A DNA stretch of 64,000 nt. It comes from a virus. Where the stretch lies: the IMG/VR virus record IMGVR_UViG_3300036859_000726, positions 1 to 64,000 of that record; one strand, written 5' to 3'. Both the position numbers and the translations under genes were made by a program. How positions within the stretch are numbered: the stretch's first letter is position 1; each line of letters begins with the position of its first letter. The notes below the pieces were generated by a model. It saw only the letters and a list, made by a program, of their open reading frames with translations. It was not told the DNA's origin and searched no databases. Positions 13,597-20,516 of this stretch are shown piece by piece.

Positions 13597-13973
13597 TGTT
13601 TGATAAGCATACATATCACGCTGGTGATAGCCACATAACTCGCGTTGAAGTCAAGCAAGCGGGCCTTCACGACGCTACGAAGAACTACAAGGAGTTTCGT
13701 GACGATGCGGAGCGTGAGGCCGCCAAGCTTGAGATCAAGCGATTCGGCGCTGATAACGTCATTCGCTATCTCAAAAGCGAAGTACAGCGCAACATCATGA
13801 CCAATGATACCAACGTGCATGTTGTGTATGAGATCAACGGCAAGGTGTTCCAGATGAAGTCCGTTGTTCAAGATCGCCTTGGCAACCAGCAGGAAGAGCG
13901 TATGCGCATTGCGCAGCATATCGCCTCCGAGATCACAAATCAACTCCTAACGTGGGTGCCAGTAGCAAGGTGA
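13596..13973 (+). CDS. Hypothetical protein
   Basis: 125 residues; ATG shares a base with the previous TAA. Soluble, helical: EFRDDAEREAAKLEIKRFG, and a final helix ERMRIAQHIASEITNQLL. No family recognised. Confidence 0.7.
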   Translation: MFDKHTYHAGDSHITRVEVKQAGLHDATKNYKEFRDDAEREAAKLEIKRFGADNVIRYLKSEVQRNIMTNDTNVHVVYEINGKVFQMKSVVQDRLGNQQEERMRIAQHIASEITNQLLTWVPVAR

Positions 13974-14269
13974 TAACACTACTTAAAGAACAGGTCATTG
14001 AGATCATCTCAAAATGGCCGCCTGCGCCGCCAGATCGTAAGACTGCGATGGAGGTTGTTTGCTACGCGCTTGGAGACGTAAACATACATCTTCGCCGTCG
14101 TAATGAACAGACCAAGCTCCTTGCGCGATTGCTGCTGCAATATGGGCGCCCAAGGTACAGTTGTTTCCGAGGCATACTACCGAATGGTGGCCCTTGCACA
14201 TGCGCTGTATGCTATGCCATTGCTGAAATTGAGAAGGATATGCCGAAGTTACTGGCCGACATACTGTGA
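13970..14269 (+). CDS. Hypothetical protein
   Basis: 99 residues from GTG 13970 (GTGA overlap). Helical N-terminus (ITLLKEQVIEIISKWPPAP); C-terminal Cys in PCTCAVCYAIAEIE (CTCAVC) may bind metal. Unknown. Confidence 0.65.
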   Translation: MITLLKEQVIEIISKWPPAPPDRKTAMEVVCYALGDVNIHLRRRNEQTKLLARLLLQYGRPRYSCFRGILPNGGPCTCAVCYAIAEIEKDMPKLLADIL

Positions 14270-14276
14270 GGACGAC

Positions 14277-14540
14277 ATGAAACATATCAATAAGATCCGC
14301 TACCCCTCCCACATCCTTGAGGTGTACAGGAGTCCAGAGTCACAGGAGTGGTACTTCCGCTTCACGCATGTTAACCACAACATCACTGGTCGGCCAAGCG
14401 AGGGCTACAAGAAGCGCAGTATGGCATTGAGCAACCTCATGATCATGCATGGCGTTGTAGTGTCGCCGAAGTTGCTGCCCAAGCGCGGCGGATTCAGCGC
14501 GCAGGTAAACTTGCTCGGTAAGGTGCGCGTTACCATATGA
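14277..14540 (+). CDS. DUF1508/YegP-like small protein
   Basis: 87 residues from ATG 14277 (GAGGACG upstream). LEVYRSPESQEWYFRFTHVN and GRPSEGYKKRSMALSNL follow the YegP-like pattern: beta strand with Trp/Phe, Asn, then SEGYK and a helix. YegP-family proteins have no firmly known role. Assigned by eye. Confidence 0.5.
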   Translation: MKHINKIRYPSHILEVYRSPESQEWYFRFTHVNHNITGRPSEGYKKRSMALSNLMIMHGVVVSPKLLPKRGGFSAQVNLLGKVRVTI

Positions 14541-14552
14541 TCAAGGTGTGTG

Positions 14553-14735
14553 ATGGAAGCTCCTGGTAAGTACAGCAATGGGCTGATCCAGGCACGCTTC
14601 GTGAATACGATGCTGTGGATTGGCCTTCGCCAAGCGTGGCACAAAGCATATGGTAGCGCTGAAGGCTGCAAGCGCAAGCCTCGCAAGGACGGCAGAAGGG
14701 CATACTGGATGCGCGGCCCGAGCGGGTGCAACTGA
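14553..14735 (+). CDS. Small basic hypothetical protein
   Basis: 60 residues from ATG 14553 (GTG 14550 possible). SNGLIQARFVNTMLWIGLRQ then a very basic stretch (CKRKPRKDGRRAYWMR). Unknown; coupled by TGATG to the next gene. Confidence 0.55.
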   Translation: MEAPGKYSNGLIQARFVNTMLWIGLRQAWHKAYGSAEGCKRKPRKDGRRAYWMRGPSGCN

Positions 14736-14899
14736 TGGGTGCATTACAAATGGAGCGGAAGCACCAATGCAAACGATGCGGCAAGCGCTTCGTGTTTGAG
14801 GCAAACCTTGATCGCCATGAGGTTGGCGGCCTTTGGTGCTTGGCATGGCTACAGGATGAGCCAATCATTGATCTGACGAAGAGTAAGAAGCCTGACTGA
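14735..14899 (+). CDS. 54-residue zinc-finger protein
   Basis: TGATG overlap with the previous gene. HQCKRCGKRFVFEANLDRHE is a C2H2-type finger half: CX2C, Phe, Leu, His, with a Cys (LWCLAW) as probable fourth ligand. Likely a single nucleic-acid-binding finger. Confidence 0.65.
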   Translation: MGALQMERKHQCKRCGKRFVFEANLDRHEVGGLWCLAWLQDEPIIDLTKSKKPD

Positions 14900-15080
14900 T
14901 CGTCGCCCAAAGATTAAGTGCGTGCGAGGCAACTGGTTCGCCATATACCAGGACGGGCGTCTGCGCGACAGAACTGCACAAGAGAACATATGGAATGTGC
15001 AAGCAAATGGCTACTGTGACATGATGAACAACCGAGCAAAGATGCGGGTGGGTAGCCAGTCGTCGCGCGTCGAGATATGA
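14892..15080 (+). CDS. Small hypothetical protein with uncertain start
   Basis: Open frame whose stop overlaps the next ATG (ATGA). No ATG is available: CTG 14892 would overlap the previous stop and give a 62-residue protein beginning MTDRRPKIK; GTG 14922 gives 52. The stretch GNWFAIYQDGRLRDRTAQENIW looks like a real folded protein. Confidence 0.45.
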   Translation: MTDRRPKIKCVRGNWFAIYQDGRLRDRTAQENIWNVQANGYCDMMNNRAKMRVGSQSSRVEI

Positions 15081-15298
15081 GTGACATTCCTCCAACCAGC
15101 CCGGCGAACTATCTACAGCCTGGTGAATGGCGTTGGTATTGCCCTCATATGCGCGGCAGACTACCTTGCGGCTGGGCAGCTGAGATATGCGCATCTGGCG
15201 CTGCTGCAATGGGCTGCATGAGATGCGGAGGCCCACTCAGATGTGCAGCAGTCACGCTTGACGGCACGCGAAAAGATGAGCCATACGTTTCGAGCTGA
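15077..15298 (+). CDS. Cys-rich zinc-binding-like protein
   Basis: 73 residues, ATGA overlap. Six Cys with two clear pairs (CPHMRGRLPC and CMRCGGPLRC), plausibly one or two zinc sites. The middle is Ala/Gly-rich. Last gene before the promoter at 15309. Confidence 0.6.
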   Translation: MSDIPPTSPANYLQPGEWRWYCPHMRGRLPCGWAAEICASGAAAMGCMRCGGPLRCAAVTLDGTRKDEPYVSS

Positions 15299-15308
15299 CC
15301 GACGACGC

Positions 15309-15337
15309 TTTACTTGCCCTCGCGGCGCGGTCATAAT
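15309..15337 (+). promoter_or_regulatory. Sigma70-like promoter
   Basis: TTTACT (15309-15314), 17 bases, CATAAT (15332-15337), followed by AAGGAGA and ATG at 15364. Confidence 0.7.
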
Positions 15338-15363
15338 ATAGCGTAGTTCATAAGGAGAGCGCT

Positions 15364-15558
15364 ATGGCTGAGGAAACAACTGCTCCGAAGGCTGATCTCA
15401 ATGTGGGTGACCTGATCCGGGTCAACTGGTCCAATGGCCACGGCTATTCGATCTATGAGATCATTGATGATCCCAACGCAGGGCCGCACCATATCTCGCT
15501 CGTGGGCGAGTATGAAATGGGTGAGGCTGTGCCACAGTTCATGAGGCAACCAGGATGA
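15364..15558 (+). CDS. Small hypothetical protein
   Basis: 64 residues, own promoter and strong AAGGAGA. LNVGDLIRVNWSNGHGYSIY looks like a small SH3/beta-barrel opening. First gene of a short operon of five (15364-16256). Confidence 0.7.
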   Translation: MAEETTAPKADLNVGDLIRVNWSNGHGYSIYEIIDDPNAGPHHISLVGEYEMGEAVPQFMRQPG

Positions 15559-15767
15559 AGATCCGATTCGTCATCTTCGTCGAGGTGCCCGCGCCGCAGC
15601 GCTGGCCGGTGCTTGACGTTCAGGAATGGCCTTTGACGCGTATGAATGAGGCAGTCAAAGCGCTCATACGCACGCATGGGCTCACCAAGACCGCCAGTGG
15701 CATGACCAACTCTGAAGGTAAGCGAGTAAGGGTTGAGCTTGAACTTCCAGGAGATGGTGATGGCTAA
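15555..15767 (+). CDS. Small hypothetical protein
   Basis: 70 residues, ATGA overlap. Alternating hydrophobic beta start (KIRFVIFVEVPAP), helix, then KRVRVELELPGDGDG. Unknown. Confidence 0.65.
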   Translation: MKIRFVIFVEVPAPQRWPVLDVQEWPLTRMNEAVKALIRTHGLTKTASGMTNSEGKRVRVELELPGDGDG

Positions 15768-15948
15768 CAAGATACCTCAGATCATACAAACTCCTCGCGC
15801 TTCCATTAGCACAGAGCGCGCACTCAAGCAGATCAAAGAGCACCTGGAAACATTCCACGGCATAACGCACTTTGAATCATCGCGGGCTTCAGTTGAGGCG
15901 TCGATTGACGATGTTGATACAATGTTGGAGGCAATTGATCGTGGCTGA
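15760..15948 (+). CDS. Small hypothetical protein
   Basis: 62 residues from ATG 15760 (AGGAG 6-7 bases upstream; ATG 15754 possible). Helical (ALKQIKEHLETFHG) with an acidic end. Overlaps both neighbours by 8 bases. Confidence 0.6.
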   Translation: MANKIPQIIQTPRASISTERALKQIKEHLETFHGITHFESSRASVEASIDDVDTMLEAIDRG

Positions 15949-16063
15949 CAAAGTACTGCGTGCCTTGCTCAAAGAGGCGATCAAGATAATCCACTGCCAT
16001 TGCAGGAACCTACATAAGGACTGGTTAATGCGAGCGCGGGAGGCTTTGAAGAACGATGCGTGA
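15941..16063 (+). CDS. 40-residue microprotein
   Basis: GTG 15941 has GGAGG 9 bases upstream and overlaps the previous stop by 8 bases. One amphipathic basic helix with two Cys/His (IIHCHCRNLHKDWLM). Unknown. Confidence 0.5.
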   Translation: MADKVLRALLKEAIKIIHCHCRNLHKDWLMRAREALKNDA

Positions 16064-16256
16064 CTACACATTTAATGGCGTGCCAGTATCGCAGATGCCC
16101 ACAGTCAAGATCATTGAACTCATCAACGATGGCGGCGTCCACATAAACAATGATGGTGGCCTTGGCGCCAGGAAGGCGGAGGAGCTTGTAATGATCCGCT
16201 TGCGACTTGAACTAGCGATGAGGATGGGTGTCGGAGCATCGCACATCGAGAGCTGA
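16056..16256 (+). CDS. Small hypothetical protein
   Basis: 66 residues, ATG inside the end of the previous gene. GVPVSQMPTVKIIELINDG then a helical part ending GVGASHIES. Last gene of the operon from 15309. Confidence 0.6.
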   Translation: MRDYTFNGVPVSQMPTVKIIELINDGGVHINNDGGLGARKAEELVMIRLRLELAMRMGVGASHIES

Positions 16257-16297
16257 CCCAAGGGCCGCGTGTTTGCACCTATATACGCGCCTAACGC

Positions 16298-16312
16298 GCC
16301 CGGACTTCGGGC
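16298..16312 (+). other. Short GC hairpin after the 15.3-16.3 kb operon
   Basis: GCCCG (16298-16302), loop GACTT, CGGGC (16308-16312). No T-run; a weak terminator or mRNA end-stabilizer at most. Confidence 0.35.
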
Positions 16313-16358
16313 TGCAGCCTACAATTTCGTGTGGCTATTGACGGCAATCCAAAGGGCA

Positions 16359-16387
16359 TTTACTTACGGTGCGTAGGGGCGCATACT
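16359..16387 (+). promoter_or_regulatory. Sigma70-like promoter of the DUF932 gene
   Basis: TTTACT (16359-16364), 17 bases, CATACT (16382-16387). Spacer contains GCGTAGGGGCG, close to the minus-strand promoter spacer ending at 2850. ATG follows at 16438. Confidence 0.7.
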
Positions 16388-16437
16388 TGGGCTGTACTGT
16401 TAACTAACAACGCCCAATACCGGGCAAAGGACTGACT

Positions 16438-17385
16438 ATGACAAAGCAACTGATTGTTGGCGGCGCTTCCCTGATCGAACTGGCTATCGCGAACAAGCCA
16501 GTGGGTGGCGCAATGCCCGGCTCAAAGCCGATGGAAGGCGAGTTGATGTCGCGTGAGTCGCGCTATGAAGGCGAACTCGTGGGTATGACCGATGACGAGA
16601 TCAAGGCAAAGGCACCAGCTGTATTCGGCCGGCAGCACTCGTCGCTCAGTGACGCGTACGCATTCGTGAGGACAGGAAACATTGTCAGACAAATGAGGGC
16701 GCTGGGCTATGCGGTTCAATCGGTCAAGCAGACCAATCCGCGCAAGCGTGATGCCTCAACGGTGCGGCATTCGGTCACGATGTGCCTCGCTCGCGACCTG
16801 AGCAAGCTGGGCAAGGAGCTGATCGGAAGGCCCACTGTCACGCTGATCAATAGCAACAACGGGCGCAGCAAGTTCCGCTGGATGCAGGGATACTTCAGGC
16901 TCGCTTGCTCCAACGGCCTGATCATCGGCGAGATCACAGCGTCGGCGGCCCTGATCCATCGGGCTGGCGAGATCGCCCAGCTGAACGAGGTGCTAAAGCA
17001 GATCACCGAACGACAGCAGAAGGCGAATGAGGTCATCGGCCGATGGGGCCAGATCATACTGCCCAAGGCAAGCCAACACCACCTCGCCCTCGAGATGGCC
17101 AAGCTCCGCTTCGGTGTGACAGCGGGCAAGTATGACCTTGATTCCGCGCTGATCGTGCGTCGGCCCGAGGATGAAGGTGATGACCTCTGGACGGTGTTCA
17201 ACCGACTTCAGGAGTCGTATGTACGAGGTGGCGTCTCTTACATGGGCAATGGTGGGGACGTCAGGATGAGCCGCGCAATTGATGGCGTGGTAGCTGACAC
17301 GTCCTTCAACCTCGCAGCCTGGGGTGTTGCCGAGAAGGTGGCCAAAACGGTCACTGGTGAAGGCAACGCTGTGTCGGTGAACTAA
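16438..17385 (+). CDS. DUF932-family protein
   Basis: 315 residues. TLINSNNGRSKFRWMQGYFR and LACSNGLIIGE are characteristic of DUF932 phage/plasmid proteins, and LWTVFNRLQESYVRGG near the C-terminus matches the family's Asn-Leu-Gln-E region. DUF932 members are common in plasmids and phages, often expressed early; no activity is established. GC-rich codon use suggests good expression. Good AAAGGA upstream. Confidence 0.75.
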   Translation: MTKQLIVGGASLIELAIANKPVGGAMPGSKPMEGELMSRESRYEGELVGMTDDEIKAKAPAVFGRQHSSLSDAYAFVRTGNIVRQMRALGYAVQSVKQTNPRKRDASTVRHSVTMCLARDLSKLGKELIGRPTVTLINSNNGRSKFRWMQGYFRLACSNGLIIGEITASAALIHRAGEIAQLNEVLKQITERQQKANEVIGRWGQIILPKASQHHLALEMAKLRFGVTAGKYDLDSALIVRRPEDEGDDLWTVFNRLQESYVRGGVSYMGNGGDVRMSRAIDGVVADTSFNLAAWGVAEKVAKTVTGEGNAVSVN

Positions 17386-17877
17386 GTGGCTGGTGGTACC
17401 ACCGGAATCGAGAAGCTCATGGGCGCGATTGAGGTCATACAAGAAGGCTTGCGCGTCCTGGGCTATCCCGACCGGATCAGCGTTGATGAGGTCCTCGTGC
17501 CTGAGCAATGCGCTACTGTCACAATGGCTGGCGACATCTACCATGTACAAGTGACCAAGCTGGCCAAGGAGCTGACCGACTTGGGCAATGGGTGGAAAGG
17601 CAAGCCTGGTTCAACTGACGGCAATAAGGACGTGCTCGCGCTGTTGGATGAGAAACAGCGTGGTATGCCAATGTTCACCAGGCAGGGATGTGTGCAGAGA
17701 GCCGGTGATCGCGCGTCGAGACCTGATCCTGTCAATCTGCCCAGCTATCGTGACATCGCCAAGATGGGCTCGCTGGTTGGCGTGGGCGGCAAGGCTCTGA
17801 CTGAGATACTTGACGAGCTTGAATGGCTGCGTAGGCAGTATGTATTCATGAGCGGAAGAGAGTATCCAACCAGCTGA
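17386..17877 (+). CDS. Hypothetical protein
   Basis: 163 residues, GTG start directly after the DUF932 stop. N-terminal half helical (LMGAIEVIQEGLRVLGYPDR), with a second segment DIAKMGSLVGVGGKALTEILDELEW. No recognised family; co-transcribed with the DUF932 gene. Last early plus-strand gene before ~1 kb of non-coding DNA. Confidence 0.65.
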   Translation: MAGGTTGIEKLMGAIEVIQEGLRVLGYPDRISVDEVLVPEQCATVTMAGDIYHVQVTKLAKELTDLGNGWKGKPGSTDGNKDVLALLDEKQRGMPMFTRQGCVQRAGDRASRPDPVNLPSYRDIAKMGSLVGVGGKALTEILDELEWLRRQYVFMSGREYPTS

Positions 17878-17906
17878 GCCGCGTGATCCGAAGGCAGTTG
17901 GTGTAG

Positions 17907-17984
17907 ATGCCCTGGTGTGAACTGGGGCATTTGCACATTCAAGAGCTATCAGGAGCGTGGCGGAGCGGGGAGGTCAGCGCTCCT
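17907..17984 (+). other. Two inverted repeats after the early region
   Basis: ATGCCC (17907-17912)/GGGCAT (17925-17930), 12-nt loop, then AGGAGCG (17951-17957)/CGCTCCT (17978-17984). The first could be a weak terminator for the DUF932 operon; neither has a long T-run. Confidence 0.4.
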
Positions 17985-18027
17985 CATAGCTCGACGCTCG
18001 TTCACCAAGGAGGGGCAAGAGTGCTAA

Positions 18028-18316
18028 GAGGGCCGAGTTTAGACTTCATTTGAGAGCGGGGAGAGGTCTGGGAGGGCCGAGATTATGGCGGCAGTTGTCT
18101 CGCTAGGAGGGCTGAGTTTGTGTGGATGGGCGGCGCACGTCTATTGGCCCTCCGTTTCGGCCCTCTTGGGTGCCGCGGGTGTAAGTCCTTGATTTAATAG
18201 CCCTGATCTATGTCGTAGAGGGCCGAGAGGTCGAAGAGGTAGGAGGAAGACTAACCCACGGGCGGCGTAACAGGGGCCGGGCTAAAACCGTCGGCCCTCG
18301 GCCCTCCCCGGCCCTC
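18028..18316. repeat. Eight-copy 10-bp repeat array GAGGGCCGAG, both orientations
   Basis: Plus orientation: 18028-18037, 18072-18081, 18107-18116 (GAGGGCTGAG) and 18218-18227. Minus orientation (CTCGGCCCTC): 18156-18165, 18290-18299, 18297-18306 and 18307-18316, the last three nearly head to tail; three of these four have one mismatch. Further half matches occur (18146-18152). GAGCGGGGA..GGTC is also repeated, at 17963 and 18054. Iteron-like layout in a gene-free region between early and late genes: candidate replication origin, packaging site or regulator-binding array. Confidence 0.7.
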
Positions 18317-18586
18317 GGGTCAAAGCCACGTTGAACGGCTCGCAACCATCATCTTTCGTCGAAACAACCTCAGCCATAGACCATATTATACCCTGAACGC
18401 ACTGACGAACTTGCGGCATTTCCCGGGCAAGTGTGACCAGATGGCTCCGCAATCCCGGTGTGCGTTACGATTCAATTTGAGGCATTCAGCGACCATCCTC
18501 GATCATCGTTCGACGACCGACGAGCTTTGAGGTGCGCGCATTGGGCCACCATGGGCGGGCGCGGCCCTAGCTAGGCCATAGGCTTA
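18317..18586. other. Non-coding stretch, nothing specific seen
   Basis: No open frame with a credible start and no tRNA or strong hairpin. An AT-richer patch with ATATTATA at 18384-18391 is the only local feature; it would suit a melting region beside the repeat array, but that is speculation. Confidence 0.4.
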
Positions 18587-18677
18587 AAACGCTGTATAAC
18601 GCTGCCTCAGGTCGCCTCAGCAGGAAACGGCGCTACCTGGTACCCTAGGAAGGGGTAGGCTATCAGTTGCTAATAGG
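18587..18677 (+). repeat. 91-nt intergenic element, copy B
   Basis: Same length as copy A at 10097-10187 and about 67% identical without gaps. Here CTACC (18633-18637) can pair with GGTAG (18654-18658) within the conserved part. A further GCTGACTCAGCAG follows at 18724-18736, and GGCTAGGCGAAAGG / GGCTAGGCGATAGG recur at 18689 and 18744, so the region to 18760 is built of related short motifs. Confidence 0.6.
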
Positions 18678-18794
18678 TCGCCGGGCGCGGCTAGGCGAAA
18701 GGCGCCATAGTGCCCACGTATAGGCTGACTCAGCAGGGTTTATGGCTAGGCGATAGGGTAGTAGCGGGCGCAACGGCCCTGCTATTAAATGACG

Positions 18795-18807
18795 CGTTAA
18801 GTTAAAT
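18795..18807 (+). repeat. Left 13-bp inverted repeat of the 18.8-19.2 kb cassette
   Basis: CGTTAAGTTAAAT, the exact reverse complement of 19227-19239. The pair brackets the terminator, gene and promoter of the minus-strand gene 18858-19148. Confidence 0.55.
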
Positions 18808-18818
18808 GAGCGCGCACT

Positions 18819-18844
18819 AAAAAGGGGCGCCACGGGCACGCCCC
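18819..18844 (-). terminator. Rho-independent terminator of the minus-strand gene
   Basis: On the minus strand GGGGCG, 9-nt loop, CGCCCC (18824-18844), then TTTTT (18819-18823), 13 bases past the stop codon. Confidence 0.85.
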
Positions 18845-18857
18845 AAATCAGTTCGTT

Positions 18858-19148
18858 TTACTTAACGGGTGCGCCCTGATAAGTAAACTCATGGCCCTCA
18901 ATAACCAGCTTGGTACCGACGGCCGCACCCTTCAGTACGGTACGCACCTGGCTACCTTTGTAGCCTGCCAGACCTGCGGCGTCCAGCGCCTTGCGCGGGC
19001 TATCATAGGTCACGCCCTTATACGCCACCGTGTAGCGCGTAACCTGTCGCTTGGGCTTGAGGGTAATGACGGTTGGGGTAGCGTCAACGGGCGCGGCTTC
19101 AGGGGCCACGGACTCAGGGGCGGACCGGCCAGCTTTACGATTTTTCAT
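18858..19148 (-). CDS. Small 'SPRKALDAAGL' protein (family member C)
   Basis: 96 residues: basic/Ala-Pro-rich arm (1-33), then the same domain as the genes at 3955 and 4630 (YDSPRKALDAAGLAGYKG, VGTKLVIEG). It is the only minus-strand gene between 2.7 and 52.4 kb, with its own -10, palindrome and terminator, and is flanked by 13-bp inverted repeats. GC-rich codon use like member B. Its isolated antisense position suggests independent control or acquisition as a cassette. Function unknown. Confidence 0.85.
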   Translation of the reverse strand: MKNRKAGRSAPESVAPEAAPVDATPTVITLKPKRQVTRYTVAYKGVTYDSPRKALDAAGLAGYKGSQVRTVLKGAAVGTKLVIEGHEFTYQGAPVK

Positions 19149-19166
19149 AAGTCACCTTTACGTTAG

Positions 19167-19200
19167 GCTAGCTGGTATTAGCTAGCTGACCCCCATTATA
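19167..19200 (-). promoter_or_regulatory. Promoter -10 with operator-like palindrome
   Basis: On the minus strand TATAAT (19195-19200), followed downstream by GCTAGCT-ggtatt-AGCTAGC (19167-19186), a perfect 7+7 palindrome between start point and ATG. A repressor there would block the gene at 19148. No good -35 is seen. Confidence 0.55.
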
Positions 19201-19226
19201 CGCCGTTATGGCGGGTTAGGGCGATG

Positions 19227-19239
19227 ATTTAACTTAACG
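19227..19239 (-). repeat. Right 13-bp inverted repeat of the cassette
   Basis: ATTTAACTTAACG, reverse complement of 18795-18807. It lies upstream of the cassette promoter. Confidence 0.55.
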
Positions 19240-19269
19240 ACTCCAAATATATTTATTATTCAAAACCCC

Positions 19270-19298
19270 TTTACTTCAGCGCGTTAGTATAGTAGGCG
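19270..19298 (+). promoter_or_regulatory. Candidate late-type promoter
   Basis: CCTTTACTTC context as in the promoters at 19627, 26836 and 33660; TTTACT (19270-19275), 17 bases, TAGGCG (weak -10). It would transcribe the non-coding 19300-19650 leader into the terminase genes. Confidence 0.45.
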
Positions 19299-19329
19299 CG
19301 AGCGGGCGCGTACCTATTACGAAACGCAG

Positions 19330-19378
19330 CGTATCGTTATCGCCGTTCGTCGCTCCTGTTTCGATACGAGGCGTATCG
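19330..19378. promoter_or_regulatory. CGTATCG operator-like sites
   Basis: CGATACG-agg-CGTATCG (19362-19378) is a perfect 7-bp inverted repeat; a third CGTATCG lies at 19330-19336. Located just after the promoter at 19270, fitting a repressor or activator site for the late genes. Confidence 0.5.
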
Positions 19379-19561
19379 TATTGCAATGTGAAGGGCGCAT
19401 GTGTGGTCGGTGGAGGATGGTCGCCCCCTTTGAGATTCCAGCTGCGGGTCCCTTTTGGATCTCGTCCTACGAGGACACACTCCACACTGTCAAAGTCCGA
19501 TTCACTTCTAGAGAATACACACAACCATCAATCGCCGGCATGCCAGTCTGCATTCACCATT

Positions 19562-19587
19562 CTGGATCGATCTTCCTGTCGATCCAG
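19562..19587. other. 9-bp stem hairpin in the late leader
   Basis: CTGGATCGA, 8-nt loop, TCGATCCAG. No T-run. The 19300-19626 stretch has no convincing gene: the overlapping frames there have biased, unstructured translations. The hairpin may act in the RNA leader. Confidence 0.5.
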
Positions 19588-19626
19588 TCCGATAGGTTCC
19601 ATCATCGCTCCGCGACCATGAACCCC

Positions 19627-19656
19627 TTTACTTCTGCATCCGCCCCACTTTATACT
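19627..19656 (+). promoter_or_regulatory. Late promoter candidate before the terminase genes
   Basis: CCTTTACTTC context; TTTACT (19627-19632), 18 bases, TATACT (19651-19656). The -10 ends 2 bases before ATG 19659, so if this promoter is used the first gene must start further in (GTG 19710). Confidence 0.55.
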
Positions 19657-19658
19657 CA

Positions 19659-19973
19659 ATGTCTAGACGACTCATAATCCAAGTTTCCACCTTCAGAGAA
19701 TATGCTGATGTGAACCAGAGACCTAGTTCGATTGATACGCTCACACAGGACGAAGTAGCGCAGCTGGCATATGCCGCCGACGTGACTCCTGATGAAGTGC
19801 GGGCTTTCGAAGCGGCAGTCAAGGACAAGATGATCAGGTGCGGCTTCTCACGAATTGAGCGCACTGAGCTGTACCTCAAGGTGCAGCGGGCTGTTCGAGA
19901 CTTTCAGAAGGAGATGGCCGTTCAAGCGGCTGTCGCGGCATTTCAGAGGAGCCAGGCTCCAGGAGCAGGTTAA
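19659..19973 (+). CDS. Small helical protein at the start of the late genes
   Basis: 104 residues from ATG 19659, or 87 from GTG 19710 if the promoter at 19627 is real. Contains LTQDEVAQLAYAADVTPDEV, which resembles helix-turn-helix spacing, then an amphipathic helix to the end. Lies two genes before terminase, so a packaging or regulatory role is possible. Stop overlaps the next ATG. Confidence 0.65.
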   Translation: MSRRLIIQVSTFREYADVNQRPSSIDTLTQDEVAQLAYAADVTPDEVRAFEAAVKDKMIRCGFSRIERTELYLKVQRAVRDFQKEMAVQAAVAAFQRSQAPGAG

Positions 19974-20332
19974 TGGCCCGACCAGGTGGTCCAGCCAGAC
20001 GAGCAGGCGGCGCCATGAGAGCTGCTGCCAAGGCAAACCTGCCGAACTCGTCAGCCAAAGAGATTTCAGAAGTCCTCCAGGCTGCTTCGCTCCGCATCCT
20101 TCCGCAAGTCGCAGGATGGCTTGAGGCTGGTGCAGAGGCAGATCCAATTCGTGCGGCATCGGTCGCTCTCCAACTCGCAGAGTTCCATGTGCCAAAGCTA
20201 TCCCGGTCAGAGGTTGGCTTGGACGATCCCACTCGACAGGCGTTGGACGTAGAGTCTCGACGCGCATTGCTTGCACAGGTACTTTCATCCATCTCGCCGG
20301 CACCTACACCAACCGCAGCACAGAAGGCTTAA
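19973..20332 (+). CDS. Putative small terminase subunit
   Basis: 119 residues. Basic, Gly/Arg-rich N-terminus (ARPGGPARRAGGAMRAAAKA) followed by helices of the type AASLRILPQVAGWLEAGAEAD and AASVALQLAEFHVPKL, a pattern often seen in small DNA-packaging proteins. Called mainly on location upstream of the large terminase; the gene before or after it could be the true small subunit instead. Confidence 0.45.
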   Translation: MARPGGPARRAGGAMRAAAKANLPNSSAKEISEVLQAASLRILPQVAGWLEAGAEADPIRAASVALQLAEFHVPKLSRSEVGLDDPTRQALDVESRRALLAQVLSSISPAPTPTAAQKA

Positions 20333-20336
20333 TGAT

Positions 20337-20516
20337 GTGCTCCTATCTCCTGAAGCACTTGAGCTCCTCGATAAGAGGATCAGGCACGCTCAGCAGATCG
20401 CGAAGGACGACATCCTATGCCAGGCTGCGCGTGAGGCTGGTGTGACGATGAGAATGATGGAAGAGGAATTTCTGATATGGAAAGCCGACCGGCTTTTCTC
20501 GCACAAGGAGCTATGA
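20337..20516 (+). CDS. Small hypothetical helical protein
   Basis: 59 residues from GTG 20337 (AGAAGG upstream). All helical: ALELLDKRIRHAQQIAKDD, then AAREAGVTMRMMEEEFLIW. Within the packaging cluster; unknown. Confidence 0.55.
   Translation: MLLSPEALELLDKRIRHAQQIAKDDILCQAAREAGVTMRMMEEEFLIWKADRLFSHKEL

Noticed and set aside
16438-17385. Recombination protein
   Set aside because: Motifs fit DUF932, whose activity is unknown; no RecT/Erf/Red-beta signature is visible.
18028-18316. CRISPR array
   Set aside because: Repeats are only 10 bp, occur in both orientations, and spacing is irregular.
19381-19677. 77- to 98-codon frames in the late leader
   Set aside because: Two overlapping phases, biased composition, no ribosome sites; the region carries operators and a hairpin instead.
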